The notes beneath the pieces were generated by a model. That model ran no database searches. It was not told the origin of the DNA and saw only the letters and a program-made list of their open reading frames with translations. A program made the position numbers and the translations under genes. Below, piece by piece: positions 28,346 through 37,351 of a stretch of 64,000 nt of DNA. Source of the stretch: Rhodocaloribacter sp964552015 (GTDB taxonomy: Bacteria; Bacteroidota; Rhodothermia; Rhodothermales; ISCAR-4553); contig CAZKFR010000003.1 in the NCBI GenBank assembly GCA_964552015.1, forward strand, positions 52,891 through 116,890, given 5' to 3'. Every line of letters begins with the position of its first letter. Position 1 is the first letter of the stretch.

Positions 28346-29491
28346 ATGGACCTGAAGCACCTCCGGACGCTGTTTCCGCATACCGAGACGATGGTGTATA
28401 TGAATCATGCGGCCATGGCACCGCTGAGCCGTCCCGTCCTGGCTGCGATCGACCGGTATCTGGAGCAGCGGCATCGGACGCACATCGAGAACTTTTTCGC
28501 GTTCATGCCGGTGATGGAAGAGACGAAGGCGCGGCTGGCACGGCTCATCGGCACCACGCCGGAGTGGGTCGAATTCATGCCCAACACGTCGTACGGCCTC
28601 AACGTGCTGGCGCAGGGGCTCGACTGGCAGCCGGGGGACCGGGTGGCCGTGCCCGCCTGCGAATTCCCCGCCAACGTGTTCCCGTTTCTCAACCTGCGCC
28701 GGCGGGGTGTCCAGGTGGATTTCATCCCGGCACCCGGAGGGACCTTTACGCCGGACGACGTGGCCGCGGTGCTGACGCCGCGCACGCGGGTCCTCTCGGT
28801 CAGCGCCGTACAGTTCCTTTCCGGCTTTCGCGCCGATCTGGCGGCGCTGGGGGCGCTCTGCCGGGAGCGGGGCATCCTGTTCTGCGTCGATGCTATCCAG
28901 GCGCTGGGGGCGCTCCGGATCGATGTGGCGGCCTGCGGCATCGACGTGCTGGCCTGTGGCGGGCACAAGTGGCTCATGGCTACTACCGGTATGGGGTTCC
29001 TGTATGTCCACCCGGCGCTGATCGAGCGGATCCACCCGCCTGCCGGCTGGCTGCACGGGCCTGTGGACTGGGAGCATCTCTGCGACTATGAGCTCGCGTT
29101 TTACCCGGATGCGCGGCGCTTCCGGATCGGTACGACCAACGGACCCGGCATAGCCGCCCTGCATGCCGCGCTCGGGGTGTACTTCGAGGCGGGGCCGGCC
29201 TGGTGCGAGGCCCGCGTGCTGGACAACGCGCGACGCCTGGCCGACGGCCTGGCGCGCCTGGGGCTGCGACGGATCGGAGCGACGCCGGAGCCTACCTCCG
29301 GCATCGTCACCGTGGCCCATCCGGACGCTGAGGCGCTGCTCGAACATCTCCAGCGACAGAACATATATGCCGCCGTACGGAACCGGCACCTCCGGTTCTC
29401 CCCCACGTATTACAACACCCGGGACGAGATCGACGCGGTCGTCGACGCGGTGGCCGCCTACGGCAAGACCCACGTGGCCACGGGATCGTAA
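28346..29491 (+). CDS. Class V aminotransferase (cysteine desulfurase/selenocysteine lyase-like family)
   Basis: A 381-residue fold-type I PLP enzyme. The PLP lysine is Lys208 in CGGHKWLM, the phosphate-binding region is MPNTSYGLNVLAQGL, and FCVDAIQALGAL carries the conserved Asp. It belongs to the broad COG0520 group, which includes cysteine desulfurases, kynureninases and isopenicillin-N epimerase-like enzymes. The active-site Cys loop of SufS is not evident near the expected position, so a desulfurase role is not assured. The start is the ATG before DLKHLRTLFPHTE. It is followed after 10 nt by the RluD-type gene. Confidence 0.82.
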   Translation: MDLKHLRTLFPHTETMVYMNHAAMAPLSRPVLAAIDRYLEQRHRTHIENFFAFMPVMEETKARLARLIGTTPEWVEFMPNTSYGLNVLAQGLDWQPGDRVAVPACEFPANVFPFLNLRRRGVQVDFIPAPGGTFTPDDVAAVLTPRTRVLSVSAVQFLSGFRADLAALGALCRERGILFCVDAIQALGALRIDVAACGIDVLACGGHKWLMATTGMGFLYVHPALIERIHPPAGWLHGPVDWEHLCDYELAFYPDARRFRIGTTNGPGIAALHAALGVYFEAGPAWCEARVLDNARRLADGLARLGLRRIGATPEPTSGIVTVAHPDAEALLEHLQRQNIYAAVRNRHLRFSPTYYNTRDEIDAVVDAVAAYGKTHVATGS

Positions 29492-29501
29492 CCAGGAAGA
29501 C

Positions 29502-30599
29502 GTGTCCGAACCGGAACCCAAAATAGAGGCCTGCCTGACGTTTACGCTGCCGCCGGGATACCGGGAAGGGGAGCGGCTCGACCGGTACCTGGCACGCTCG
29601 ATCCAGAACGCGACACGGGCCAAGGTGCAGCGGGGAATTCAGGAAGGGCGTGTGACGGTGAACGGGCGGGTGGTGACCAAACCGTCCCGTACCGTCCAGG
29701 CCGGCGACGTGATCGTCTGCCGCGTGATGCGGCCGCCACCGCTGGTCGTGACGCCCGAGCCGATTCCGCTCGACATCGTGTATGAAGACGAGGACCTGAT
29801 CGTGGTCAACAAGCCGGCCGGCATGGTGGTTCACCCGGCCTATGGCAACCGCACCGGCACGCTGGTGAACGCGCTGCTGTATCATGTGGGCGGTGGGGTC
29901 CTCTCGATCGAGGACCTGGACGACGCTGACGAAGAGGCGGATGAGGACGTGGGGCTTTCGCTCGTCAACGCGGCTCCGGCCGCGCCGGGTGATCCGTCGA
30001 TCCGACCGGGGATCGTGCACCGGCTCGACAAGGATACGTCCGGCCTCCTGGTCGTGGCCCGCAACGACGTGGCGCACGTGCGCCTGGCGCGGCAGTTCGA
30101 GCAGCGTACCATCCGACGCCGCTACCGGGCCATCGTGTGGGGTTGCCCGGACCCGCCGGAGGGACGGATCGAGACGCACCTGGGGCGCGACCCGAGGGAC
30201 CGCAAGCGCATGGCCGTCGTACCTCACGGTAAGCGGGCCGTGACGCACTACCGCGTCGTCGAGCGCCTGGCCTATACGTCCGTCGTCGAGTTTCGTCTGG
30301 AGACCGGGCGCACGCACCAGATCCGCGTGCATGCCCGCCACCTGGGCCATCCGATTCTGGGCGATCCGACCTACGACGGCCAGCGGATCCATGCCGGCCC
30401 CACGGGCGGGAAGCGGCGTGCGTTCTTCCAGAACCTGCTGGCCCGTATGCCCCGGCAGGCACTGCACGCGGCGACCCTGGGGTTCACCCATCCCCGAAAC
30501 GGAGCCTTCATGGACTTCTCGGCGGACCTGCCCGACGACATGCAGTACGTGCTGGATCGCCTCCGCGCCGTTGAGGGCACGGCCGAAGGCGTAACGTGA
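29502..30599 (+). CDS. rluD: RluD-family 23S rRNA pseudouridine synthase
   Basis: A 365-residue pseudouridine synthase. An S4-like domain (residues 20-80, LDRYLARSIQNATRAKVQRGI) precedes the catalytic domain with HRLDKDTSGLLV, nucleophile Asp176. RluD modifies helix 69 of 23S rRNA. GTG at 29502 was chosen as start because AGGA stands 4 nt upstream and it gives the right length; no ATG fits. Between the IVNKPAGMVVHP block and the catalytic motif lies an acidic insertion (about 133-160, with EDLDDADEEADEDV) not usual in RluD. RluC-type specificity cannot be excluded. Confidence 0.9.
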   Translation: MSEPEPKIEACLTFTLPPGYREGERLDRYLARSIQNATRAKVQRGIQEGRVTVNGRVVTKPSRTVQAGDVIVCRVMRPPPLVVTPEPIPLDIVYEDEDLIVVNKPAGMVVHPAYGNRTGTLVNALLYHVGGGVLSIEDLDDADEEADEDVGLSLVNAAPAAPGDPSIRPGIVHRLDKDTSGLLVVARNDVAHVRLARQFEQRTIRRRYRAIVWGCPDPPEGRIETHLGRDPRDRKRMAVVPHGKRAVTHYRVVERLAYTSVVEFRLETGRTHQIRVHARHLGHPILGDPTYDGQRIHAGPTGGKRRAFFQNLLARMPRQALHAATLGFTHPRNGAFMDFSADLPDDMQYVLDRLRAVEGTAEGVT

Positions 30600-30744
30600 A
30601 CCCGGGACGGAACCTGGTCAAAAAAGTACCGGAAGAACACCGTGTAAAAAACGTTCCAGCAGACCTGCACGGCGAACCGGCCGGGGCGTCGTTCGTTCTC
30701 ATCTGACGTTTGAACTTCCTAGTACGCCCAGGAGGCGGATCGCT

Positions 30745-31233
30745 ATGCTGGCAACCTCCACGACCGACATACATCGCTTGTTACAGCCCGAGACCGTGCG
30801 GGTTGGGCTACCGGGGCGAACCAAGCAAGAGGTGCTCGATGCGACCATCGACCTGTTGCACGGGCATCCGGCGGTACGCGATCCGGAAGCCTTGCGCGAG
30901 GCCGTCTGGGCCCGCGAACGGGTGATGTCGACCGGGGTGGGCAAGGGGCTGGCGTTGCCCCATGCCAAGACCCCGGCTGTCACCCAGACGATCGCCGCCC
31001 TCGCCATCACGGCCGAGCCCGTCGACTTTGGCGCCATCGACGATCTGCCGGTCCGCATCCTTTTTCTGCTCGTGGGGACGGAGGAGGCCAAGACGCAGCA
31101 CATCAAGGTGCTCAGCCGCATTTCCCGCCTGATGAACCGCGCCGCGTTGCGGGAGGCCTTGCTCGCCGCGCATGACCCCGACGAGGTGCTGCGCCTCATC
31201 GAGGAGGCCGAGGCGGCCCTGATGGAAGGATGA
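30745..31233 (+). CDS. Stand-alone PTS EIIA-like (PtsN/fructose-type) protein
   Basis: A 162-residue single EIIA domain of the fructose/nitrogen type (PTS_EIIA_2). The phospho-acceptor His73 sits in STGVGKGLALPHAK. A perfect Shine-Dalgarno (AGGAGG) lies 9 nt before the ATG. No EI, HPr, EIIB or EIIC genes are in the window, so sugar transport by this protein is unlikely; free EIIA-Ntr proteins usually regulate potassium transport or metabolism. A related domain is fused to the cation antiporter at 38-40.6 kb. It is 41 nt upstream of hisS and perhaps co-transcribed. Confidence 0.87.
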   Translation: MLATSTTDIHRLLQPETVRVGLPGRTKQEVLDATIDLLHGHPAVRDPEALREAVWARERVMSTGVGKGLALPHAKTPAVTQTIAALAITAEPVDFGAIDDLPVRILFLLVGTEEAKTQHIKVLSRISRLMNRAALREALLAAHDPDEVLRLIEEAEAALMEG

Positions 31234-31274
31234 CCCCGGCCGTTATCGGCCTGACGTAGACCACGCACGGATCC

Positions 31275-32594
31275 GTGAAGACAACCTTTCGCAACATCAC
31301 CGGCACGTTCGACATCCTGCCGGAAGCCTACGAATCGGATGGCACCAGGGTGGCTTCGGTGGCCGCCTGGCAGTACGTAGAGGCCACGATTCGCGAGGTT
31401 ATGGCCCGCTACCATGCCCGGGAGATCCGGACGCCCATTCTCGAGCCGACCGAACTTGTCGCACGCGGCGTGGGCGCACAGACGGACATCGTGACCAAGG
31501 AGATGTTCGCTTTCGAGCGGGGCGACACGCACTACGTCCTGCGCCCGGAAGTCACGGCCCCGGTGATGCGGGCGTACCTCCAGCACCGCCTCGACCAGTG
31601 GGGCGGGGTGCAACGGCTCTATTACATCGGCCCCTGTTTTCGTGCCGAGCGGCCCCAGAAAGGGCGATACCGGCAGTTCCATCAGTTCGGAGCCGAACTC
31701 ATCGGCAGCGAAGATGCGCGGGTGGACGTCGAGGTGATAGCCCTGATGATGGACGTCTACCGGGCCTTCGGGCTCGAGGAGATGACCTTGCGCCTCAACA
31801 CCCTCGGCGACGCGGAAAGCCGCCCGCGGTACCGCGAGGCGCTCCGGGCGTACCTGGCCCCCTATGCGCGTGAGTTGACCGAGACGAGCCGTCGTCGCCT
31901 CGAAACCAACCCGCTCCGCATTCTGGATACCAAGGAAGAAAAAGAGCGCCGGCTTCTCGACGAGGCACCCCGCCTGGCCGATTTTATCGATGACGCCAGT
32001 CGCGCACATTTCGAAGAGGTCAAGGGATTGCTTCAGGATCTGGGTATCGACTTCGTCGAGGACCCTTTCCTGGTGCGGGGGCTGGATTATTACAATCGGA
32101 CGGCCTTCGAACTGGAGAGCCCGGACCTGGGGGCACAGAGTGCGCTGGCCGGCGGCGGACGGTATGACCGGCTGGCGTGCGAACTGGGCAGCAAGGCACC
32201 CGTGCCGGCCGTGGGGTTCGCCGCCGGCATCGAACGGTTGTTCATCGCCCTGGCGGCGCGGCAGGCGGCACTCCCGGCTGCTGAGCCGCCCGACGTTTTT
32301 CTCGTGGCGCTGGGGGACGAGGCGGCCCGCTTCGTCGTGCGCCTGGCCCGGGACCTCCGGAACCAGGGCCTGCATGTGGCCTATGACCTGAAGGGCCGTT
32401 CCATGAAAGCCCAGATGCGTGAGGCGAACCGCCAGCAGGCACCGCGCACGGTCATCCTGGGGCAGGACGAGCTGGCCGCCCGCCGCGCGCAGGTCAAGAC
32501 GATGGCTACCGGTGCTCAGGTCGAGGTGCCCCTCGAGGAGCTGGCGGACCATCTGCGGGGCCTCGCGCCTGCCCGGGAACCCCACACCGCCTAA
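31275..32594 (+). CDS. hisS: Histidyl-tRNA synthetase
   Basis: A 439-residue class II synthetase. Motif 2 is CFRAERPQKGRYRQFHQFGAE, given here as its pieces CFRAERPQ and YRQFHQFGAE; the histidine loop is LVRGLDYYNRTAFEL and the HisB motif is ALAGGGRYDRL. The C-terminal anticodon-binding domain covers about 335-430. It starts with GTG (31275); MKTTFRNITGTFDILP is the usual N-terminus. It is followed by lgt after 12 nt. Confidence 0.96.
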   Translation: MKTTFRNITGTFDILPEAYESDGTRVASVAAWQYVEATIREVMARYHAREIRTPILEPTELVARGVGAQTDIVTKEMFAFERGDTHYVLRPEVTAPVMRAYLQHRLDQWGGVQRLYYIGPCFRAERPQKGRYRQFHQFGAELIGSEDARVDVEVIALMMDVYRAFGLEEMTLRLNTLGDAESRPRYREALRAYLAPYARELTETSRRRLETNPLRILDTKEEKERRLLDEAPRLADFIDDASRAHFEEVKGLLQDLGIDFVEDPFLVRGLDYYNRTAFELESPDLGAQSALAGGGRYDRLACELGSKAPVPAVGFAAGIERLFIALAARQAALPAAEPPDVFLVALGDEAARFVVRLARDLRNQGLHVAYDLKGRSMKAQMREANRQQAPRTVILGQDELAARRAQVKTMATGAQVEVPLEELADHLRGLAPAREPHTA

Positions 32595-32606
32595 CCGACG
32601 CGACCC

Positions 32607-33536
32607 ATGTACCCTCGACTGAGCGATCTTTTCAAGGACCTCTTCGGGTTCGAACTTCCGATCCCGATCTATTCGTTCGGGGCGATGGTGGCGCTGGCCT
32701 TCCTCGTGGCGGCCTGGCTCACGCGCCGTGAACTCGATCGGCTCTATGCCGAAGGGCGCCTGCCGGCCGTCCGCATCCCCGAAGAAGGCGAGAAGGGGAA
32801 GCGCCGCCGCTACCGGCAGGCCAGCCCCGGGACGATCGTGGGCAATCTGACCATCATCGCCGTGGTGGGCGGCTTCGTCGGGGCCAAGGTGTTTCATATC
32901 CTGGAGAACCTCCCCGACTTCTTTGCCAACCCGCTGGGGATGCTGTTCTCTACCGGCGGCTTTACCTTCTACGGGGGGCTCATCGTGGCCGCGCTCGGCA
33001 TCGCGTGGTACGTCCGCCGGCAGGGCCTGCCCGTCTGGACCGTCGCCGACGCGGTGGCCCCCGGCCTGATGATCGCCTATGGCATCGGGCGGATCGGCTG
33101 TCACCTGGCCGGGGATGGCGACTGGGGTGTTCCCGCCGACCTCTCGGCCCGCCCGAGCTGGCTGCCCACCTGGCTCTGGGCCGAGACGTACCCGAACAAC
33201 ATCCTCGGGCGTGATCTCAGCCAGACGCCCGTCTACCCGACGCCCATCTACGAGTTCGTGGCCGCCACGCTGCTCTTTGCCGTCCTCTGGCGCCTGCGCA
33301 AGCATCCCTTCCTCAGCGGATGGCTCTTTTCGCTGTACCTCTTCCTCAACGGCCTCGAGCGGTTCGCCATCGAGTTGATTCGGGTCAACGTGCGGTTCGA
33401 CCTCTTCGGCCTCTCGGTGACGCAGGCCGAAGTCATTGCGGTGTTGCTCATGGTGGCCGGTCTCTTCGGGATGGTGCGCACCTGGAAGCGCCGAGAGGAA
33501 GCGGGGGCGCTGGTCGCCTCCGCGACCGAGGCGTGA
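32607..33536 (+). CDS. lgt: Prolipoprotein diacylglyceryl transferase
   Basis: A 309-residue inner-membrane enzyme adding diacylglycerol to the lipobox cysteine of prolipoproteins, such as those encoded at 0.1, 33.6 and 63 kb. It has seven predicted membrane segments. The Lgt signature appears as GRIGCHLAGDGDWG, the variant common in Bacteroidota, and the YPTPIYE block is present. A charged loop (residues 50-72, EEGEKGKRRRYRQ) is longer than in E. coli Lgt. It lies 12 nt after hisS, apparently in one transcript. Confidence 0.92.
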   Translation: MYPRLSDLFKDLFGFELPIPIYSFGAMVALAFLVAAWLTRRELDRLYAEGRLPAVRIPEEGEKGKRRRYRQASPGTIVGNLTIIAVVGGFVGAKVFHILENLPDFFANPLGMLFSTGGFTFYGGLIVAALGIAWYVRRQGLPVWTVADAVAPGLMIAYGIGRIGCHLAGDGDWGVPADLSARPSWLPTWLWAETYPNNILGRDLSQTPVYPTPIYEFVAATLLFAVLWRLRKHPFLSGWLFSLYLFLNGLERFAIELIRVNVRFDLFGLSVTQAEVIAVLLMVAGLFGMVRTWKRREEAGALVASATEA

Positions 33537-33597
33537 GTGAGGGGCCGCCGGGTGTCGATTTCATGTGCCATCGTCCACCGTTCAAACGATCAGAGCC

Positions 33598-33975
33598 ATG
33601 AAGCGGAACCTGATGGTAATGACGCTGCTCCTGGGGCTGGCCGGGTGTACGATCTTCGGTCCTGCCGGAGACGCTCCGGACGTGTTCGAGGGGCTCCCCG
33701 CTGAATACGAGGGCGTGGTTTCCTTCGGATTCGAGGTGAGTCTGTTCCAGCCCTGTGGCATAGACGAGGTATGGTGGGTGAGGCGCGACGAGGGCGGCAG
33801 ACTCCAGGCGGGCTACGCGGAACGGGCGGAGAAACCCTACGACCGCATGTATGCCCGGGTCGTGGGCATCCCGGGGCCCCGGGGACGCTACGGGCATACG
33901 GGCGCCTATGAGCGTGAGTTCGACGTGATCGAGGTGCTCGAGATGCGGAAGGAGGTGCCGCCTTCGTGCCAGTGA
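33598..33975 (+). CDS. Small lipoprotein of unknown function
   Basis: A 125-residue predicted lipoprotein (MTLLLGLAGC, Cys17). The mature part is short and soluble, with SFGFEVSLFQPCGIDEVWW and a tyrosine-rich middle; it could be an OB-like beta barrel. No named family was recognised. The start is the ATG at 33598 before KRNLMVM. It stands alone between lgt and the next secreted protein. Confidence 0.7.
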   Translation: MKRNLMVMTLLLGLAGCTIFGPAGDAPDVFEGLPAEYEGVVSFGFEVSLFQPCGIDEVWWVRRDEGGRLQAGYAERAEKPYDRMYARVVGIPGPRGRYGHTGAYEREFDVIEVLEMRKEVPPSCQ

Positions 33976-34105
33976 CGATGTTGGCCGGAGAACACTACGG
34001 TCGGTACAGGGGCCGTGTGGGGCGAAGGGCGGGTTGGAAGGCGGGAACAGCCCGTTGGGTCGCGTTGTGAGTGACCCTGTTGATCGTGTGTTTTCTTGAA
34101 CCGCA

Positions 34106-34139
34106 TGCCCTGTCCGGAAGGTCACGGCAGAACAGGGCA
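34106..34139. repeat. 8-bp inverted repeat upstream of the second T9SS-type gene
   Basis: TGCCCTGT (34106-34113) and ACAGGGCA (34132-34139) are perfect complements 18 nt apart, ending 20 nt before the ATG at 34160. It could be an operator or a leader hairpin. No T tract follows. Confidence 0.35.
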
Positions 34140-34159
34140 TAACAATCGGGCAGGTCGCC

Positions 34160-35359
34160 ATGCGGCGTAGTTCGGGCTGGCTGTGGATGCTCCTCGTGCT
34201 CTGCCTCGTTTGGGGAGACAGCGGGGAGGTGAACCGGGAGGGAGGGCCACCTGCCCGTCATGGTTCCGGGGGCACGATCTCCGATGCGGAGATACGCGCT
34301 GCGCGCACGGCGCACGCCGCCCGGGAGGCCGACGGGCCTGTGGTGGCGTTCAACGTCTCCGACCCGGAGGCCATCGACCCGGACGTGTTGAATCGGGACG
34401 GGTTGTATGTGCTGCTGGCCTTCCCCGAGGACGACCCGACCGTCTCCTGGACCGACGAGACGATCCAGGAGACGGCCGCGCTGATCGAGGAGCAGTACAT
34501 GGCCGTGTGGGAGGCCAATGGCATCGCGTCGAGTGAGGCAGTACCGCTCAATCTGCTCTATACGTTTCACAGCATCCCGCAGACGCCGATCAACGGGACG
34601 TACAACCTGAGCCTGGACAGTTACCAGGTGTTTCAGGGGGAATACGGACCGGAGGGGGCGTCACCGGCTCCGGTGCATGAAACGAAAGCGCAGGTGGGGG
34701 CGGATTTCCTGTATGTGGTCTTTCCGCAGAGTGACCCGATCAACGAGACGGGCTGGCGGTATTACGGCTATCAGAACATGTTCCTGCCGCAGGAGCCGTC
34801 GCCGGACCTGGCGCCCAGGACCGGCGGGGTGCTCTGGTCGGCGGCGGTGGAGCCGGCGGGGCTCGCGGCCTGGGCGCGCTATCTGGTCGCGCACGAGATG
34901 CAGGGCCATGGGCTGGGCGGCTGCGCTCACGTGGACGGGCCGGCCGGCGAAGAGCTCATGCGGGCCTCGGCGCCGTGGGGACCCCACATGCAACCGGACT
35001 GTGCGGAGCGCAGCGCCAACAACGCCGCCTATGTGAATGCCTACTGGCCCGGTCCGGAATGGGCCACCGGGACGGACGGAGAGGATCCGCTCGCCGGTCT
35101 GATCCTCCATCCGAATTATCCCGAGCCGTTCTCGGGCACGACGTATATTGGCTTCAGCCTGCCTGCTCCCGCGCACGTGCGGCTCCAGGTTTTCGATGGG
35201 TTGGGCCGGGTGGTGGCAACGCTGGTGGATGCGGTACGTCCCTCTGGCGATCACCGGGTCGCGTTCACGCCCGGCGCGCTGGCCTCCGGCGTGTACCTGT
35301 ACCGTCTGGAGGTGGGGGGCGCCGTGCGCACACGACCGATGCTGTACATCCGTCCCTGA
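34160..35359 (+). CDS. Secreted zincin-like protein with T9SS-type C-terminal domain
   Basis: A 399-residue exported protein with an N-terminal signal peptide (MRRSSGWLWMLLVLCLVWG). The central part contains LVAHEMQGHGLGGCAHVDG (about 246-264), resembling the metzincin zinc site HExxHxxGxxH but with one extra residue between Glu and the second His and another before the third, then a Met in WGPHM. The last 80 residues resemble a T9SS sorting domain (HPNYPEPFSGTTYIGFSL; VFDGLGRVVATL; SGVYLYRLEVGG). Activity as a protease is doubtful because of the spacing. The Nudix gene follows after 6 nt. Confidence 0.72.
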   Translation: MRRSSGWLWMLLVLCLVWGDSGEVNREGGPPARHGSGGTISDAEIRAARTAHAAREADGPVVAFNVSDPEAIDPDVLNRDGLYVLLAFPEDDPTVSWTDETIQETAALIEEQYMAVWEANGIASSEAVPLNLLYTFHSIPQTPINGTYNLSLDSYQVFQGEYGPEGASPAPVHETKAQVGADFLYVVFPQSDPINETGWRYYGYQNMFLPQEPSPDLAPRTGGVLWSAAVEPAGLAAWARYLVAHEMQGHGLGGCAHVDGPAGEELMRASAPWGPHMQPDCAERSANNAAYVNAYWPGPEWATGTDGEDPLAGLILHPNYPEPFSGTTYIGFSLPAPAHVRLQVFDGLGRVVATLVDAVRPSGDHRVAFTPGALASGVYLYRLEVGGAVRTRPMLYIRP

Positions 35360-35365
35360 GCGCCG

Positions 35366-36220
35366 ATGCGTAACAACGACATGGCCGAAGTCCGCGAAAA
35401 GCCCGTGCATCCGGCGGCCACGGTGCTTATCGTCCGCGAGGGGACGGACGGGCTCGAGGTCTACATGGTCCGACGCAGCGCGCGGATGGCGTTCATGCCG
35501 TCGATGCACGTCTTTCCCGGCGGTCGGGTCGATGAGGCCGATGGTGTGCTGGCCGCCCGGCTGGTACGGGCAGGACGGGCGGGCACCCGGCTGACGGAGG
35601 GGCCGGACACGCTGGAAGACGCGGCTGCCGGAGCCGTGGCGGCGATCCGCGAGGCGGCGGAGGAATGCGGGCTGCTGCTGGCGTGCGACCGTACGGGACG
35701 TGTGCCCGGTCATGCCACGGCACGTGCGGTGTTCGAGGGGCTCCAGCGGGGCGAAGCCTTCAGCGCGTTACTGCGCACGTACGATCTGATGCCGGACCTG
35801 GCCGCGCTGCACCCGTTCGCTCGCTGGGTCACGCCCGACTTCGAGGCTCGTCGGTACGACACCCGTTTTTTCCTGGCCCGGGCCCCGGTGGGGCAGCAGG
35901 CCACCTTCGACGACCGGGAGACGACCGAGGGCCTCTGGGTCGTGCCGTCGGTGATGCTCGATCGGTTTCGTGCCGGCGATGTGCTCCTGGCGCCGCCGAC
36001 GCTGGCCTCGCTCGAACTGCTGGCCGGGGCCGGGTCGGTGGAAGCCGTGCTGGCGACGATCGTCCGCCCGATTCGCCCCATCCACCCGCTCATGGTCGAA
36101 GGCGAAGACGGTCAGCCTGTCCTTGCGCTTCCCGGCGATCCGTGCTATCCCGGCGAGGCTCCTCCCGTCCTTCCGCATCGCACACGCTTCCGCGTCCTCG
36201 GGCCTGGTCGCTTTGCTTGA
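35366..36220 (+). CDS. Nudix hydrolase, NUDT19/NUDT7-like
   Basis: A 284-residue Nudix protein. The box is split as in NUDT19-like enzymes: FPGGRVDEAD, an insertion of about 40 residues, then AAIREAAEECGLLL, which carries the metal-binding REUXEE part. Such enzymes hydrolyse CoA or acyl-CoA derivatives in animals; the bacterial substrate is unknown. It starts 6 nt after the secreted-protein gene. M1 is in MRNNDMAEVREKP; Met6 is an alternative. Confidence 0.85.
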   Translation: MRNNDMAEVREKPVHPAATVLIVREGTDGLEVYMVRRSARMAFMPSMHVFPGGRVDEADGVLAARLVRAGRAGTRLTEGPDTLEDAAAGAVAAIREAAEECGLLLACDRTGRVPGHATARAVFEGLQRGEAFSALLRTYDLMPDLAALHPFARWVTPDFEARRYDTRFFLARAPVGQQATFDDRETTEGLWVVPSVMLDRFRAGDVLLAPPTLASLELLAGAGSVEAVLATIVRPIRPIHPLMVEGEDGQPVLALPGDPCYPGEAPPVLPHRTRFRVLGPGRFA

Positions 36221-36328
36221 GTGCCTGCCCTGTGCCGCTGGAAAATCCGGCTGCCATTTGGATTTGACGGGGGGGATCATGAATTTCCCACGCGCCTACT
36301 CGCCCCCTCACCCACTCCGACGAATACG

Positions 36329-37249
36329 ATGCCTGCTCCCGTACCGATTGCGCCACGAACCTGGTATGTGGATCTCGAATACATGGGGGCCCCGCATCTG
36401 ATCGCGACCGGGGTGCTGGAGACGGAGGTAGGTCTTCTGCTGGTCGATCCGGGGCCGGCGTCGGCACTCGATGGGTTGCGTCGGACCCTGGGGCGCGCGG
36501 GCTTCTCGCTGGAGGACGTGACCGGATTGCTGCTGACCCATATCCACCTCGATCATGCCGGGGCGGCCGGGCTTCTGGCCGGCGAGCGGCCGGGTATGCG
36601 AGTTTACGTGCACGAGATCGGAGCCCGGCACCTGATCGATCCGGCGCGCCTGCTGGCCAGCGCCCGGCGCATCTATGGCGAGGCGATGGATACGCTGTGG
36701 GGAGACGTTCGGCCCGTGCCCGAGGCCCAGGTGGTCCGCCTGCGGGGCGGCGAGACGCTCGACCTGGGGGGACGCACGTTCCAGGTGGCCTATACGCCCG
36801 GCCACGCCGTCCATCATGTGAGCTTCCTCGACGAGGCCAGCAGGACCGCCTTCATCGGCGACGTGGGCGGGATGCGTGTATCCGGCGACCCGGTGGTCGT
36901 GCCGGTGACCCCACCGCCCGACATCCATCTCGAAGCCTGGCGGGTCAGCCTCGACGTGGTGCGGCTCTGGGAACCCCAGCGGCTGTTCTCGACCCACTTC
37001 GGTCCGCACGAGGACGTGTCCTGGCATCTGGATACCCTCGGTGCGAGGCTCGAAGCATGGGCCCGCCGGGTCTACGAAGACCTCGACCGTCCGGGTGACG
37101 ACGTCGGCAAAGCCCGGACGTTTGCCTCGGAGATGCTCGAAGGGGTGCGCCGGGAGCTCGGTCCGGAGCGCATCCTGCCCTACGAGCGATTTGCGGGGGT
37201 GGAAGCAAGCTGGCACGGCCTGGCCCGGTACTGGCGCAAGCGGCACTGA
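36329..37249 (+). CDS. MBL-fold metallo-hydrolase
   Basis: A 306-residue metallo-beta-lactamase-fold protein. The zinc motif is THIHLDH (His71, His73, Asp75, His76); further ligands lie in YTPGHAVHH and the FIGDVGG Asp. The C-terminal 100 residues are helical. The substrate cannot be predicted; glyoxalase II-like and lactonase-like members share these motifs. The start is the ATG before PAPVPIAPRTWYVDL; the open frame to 36221 adds sequence with low conservation. Confidence 0.85.
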   Translation: MPAPVPIAPRTWYVDLEYMGAPHLIATGVLETEVGLLLVDPGPASALDGLRRTLGRAGFSLEDVTGLLLTHIHLDHAGAAGLLAGERPGMRVYVHEIGARHLIDPARLLASARRIYGEAMDTLWGDVRPVPEAQVVRLRGGETLDLGGRTFQVAYTPGHAVHHVSFLDEASRTAFIGDVGGMRVSGDPVVVPVTPPPDIHLEAWRVSLDVVRLWEPQRLFSTHFGPHEDVSWHLDTLGARLEAWARRVYEDLDRPGDDVGKARTFASEMLEGVRRELGPERILPYERFAGVEASWHGLARYWRKRH

Positions 37250-37351
37250 GGGCGCCGAAGGATCAAATGCCGGGGCTCCACGTTCGAATGCCGGTTCCCG
37301 AAGGGGAATGCCCGACAGACCACCCGTATCGCCCATAGACACCCAACGACC

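Noticed and set aside
30699..33305. 868-codon open frame on the minus strand
   Set aside because: Antisense shadow of the EIIA-like gene, hisS and lgt, which have clear family motifs.
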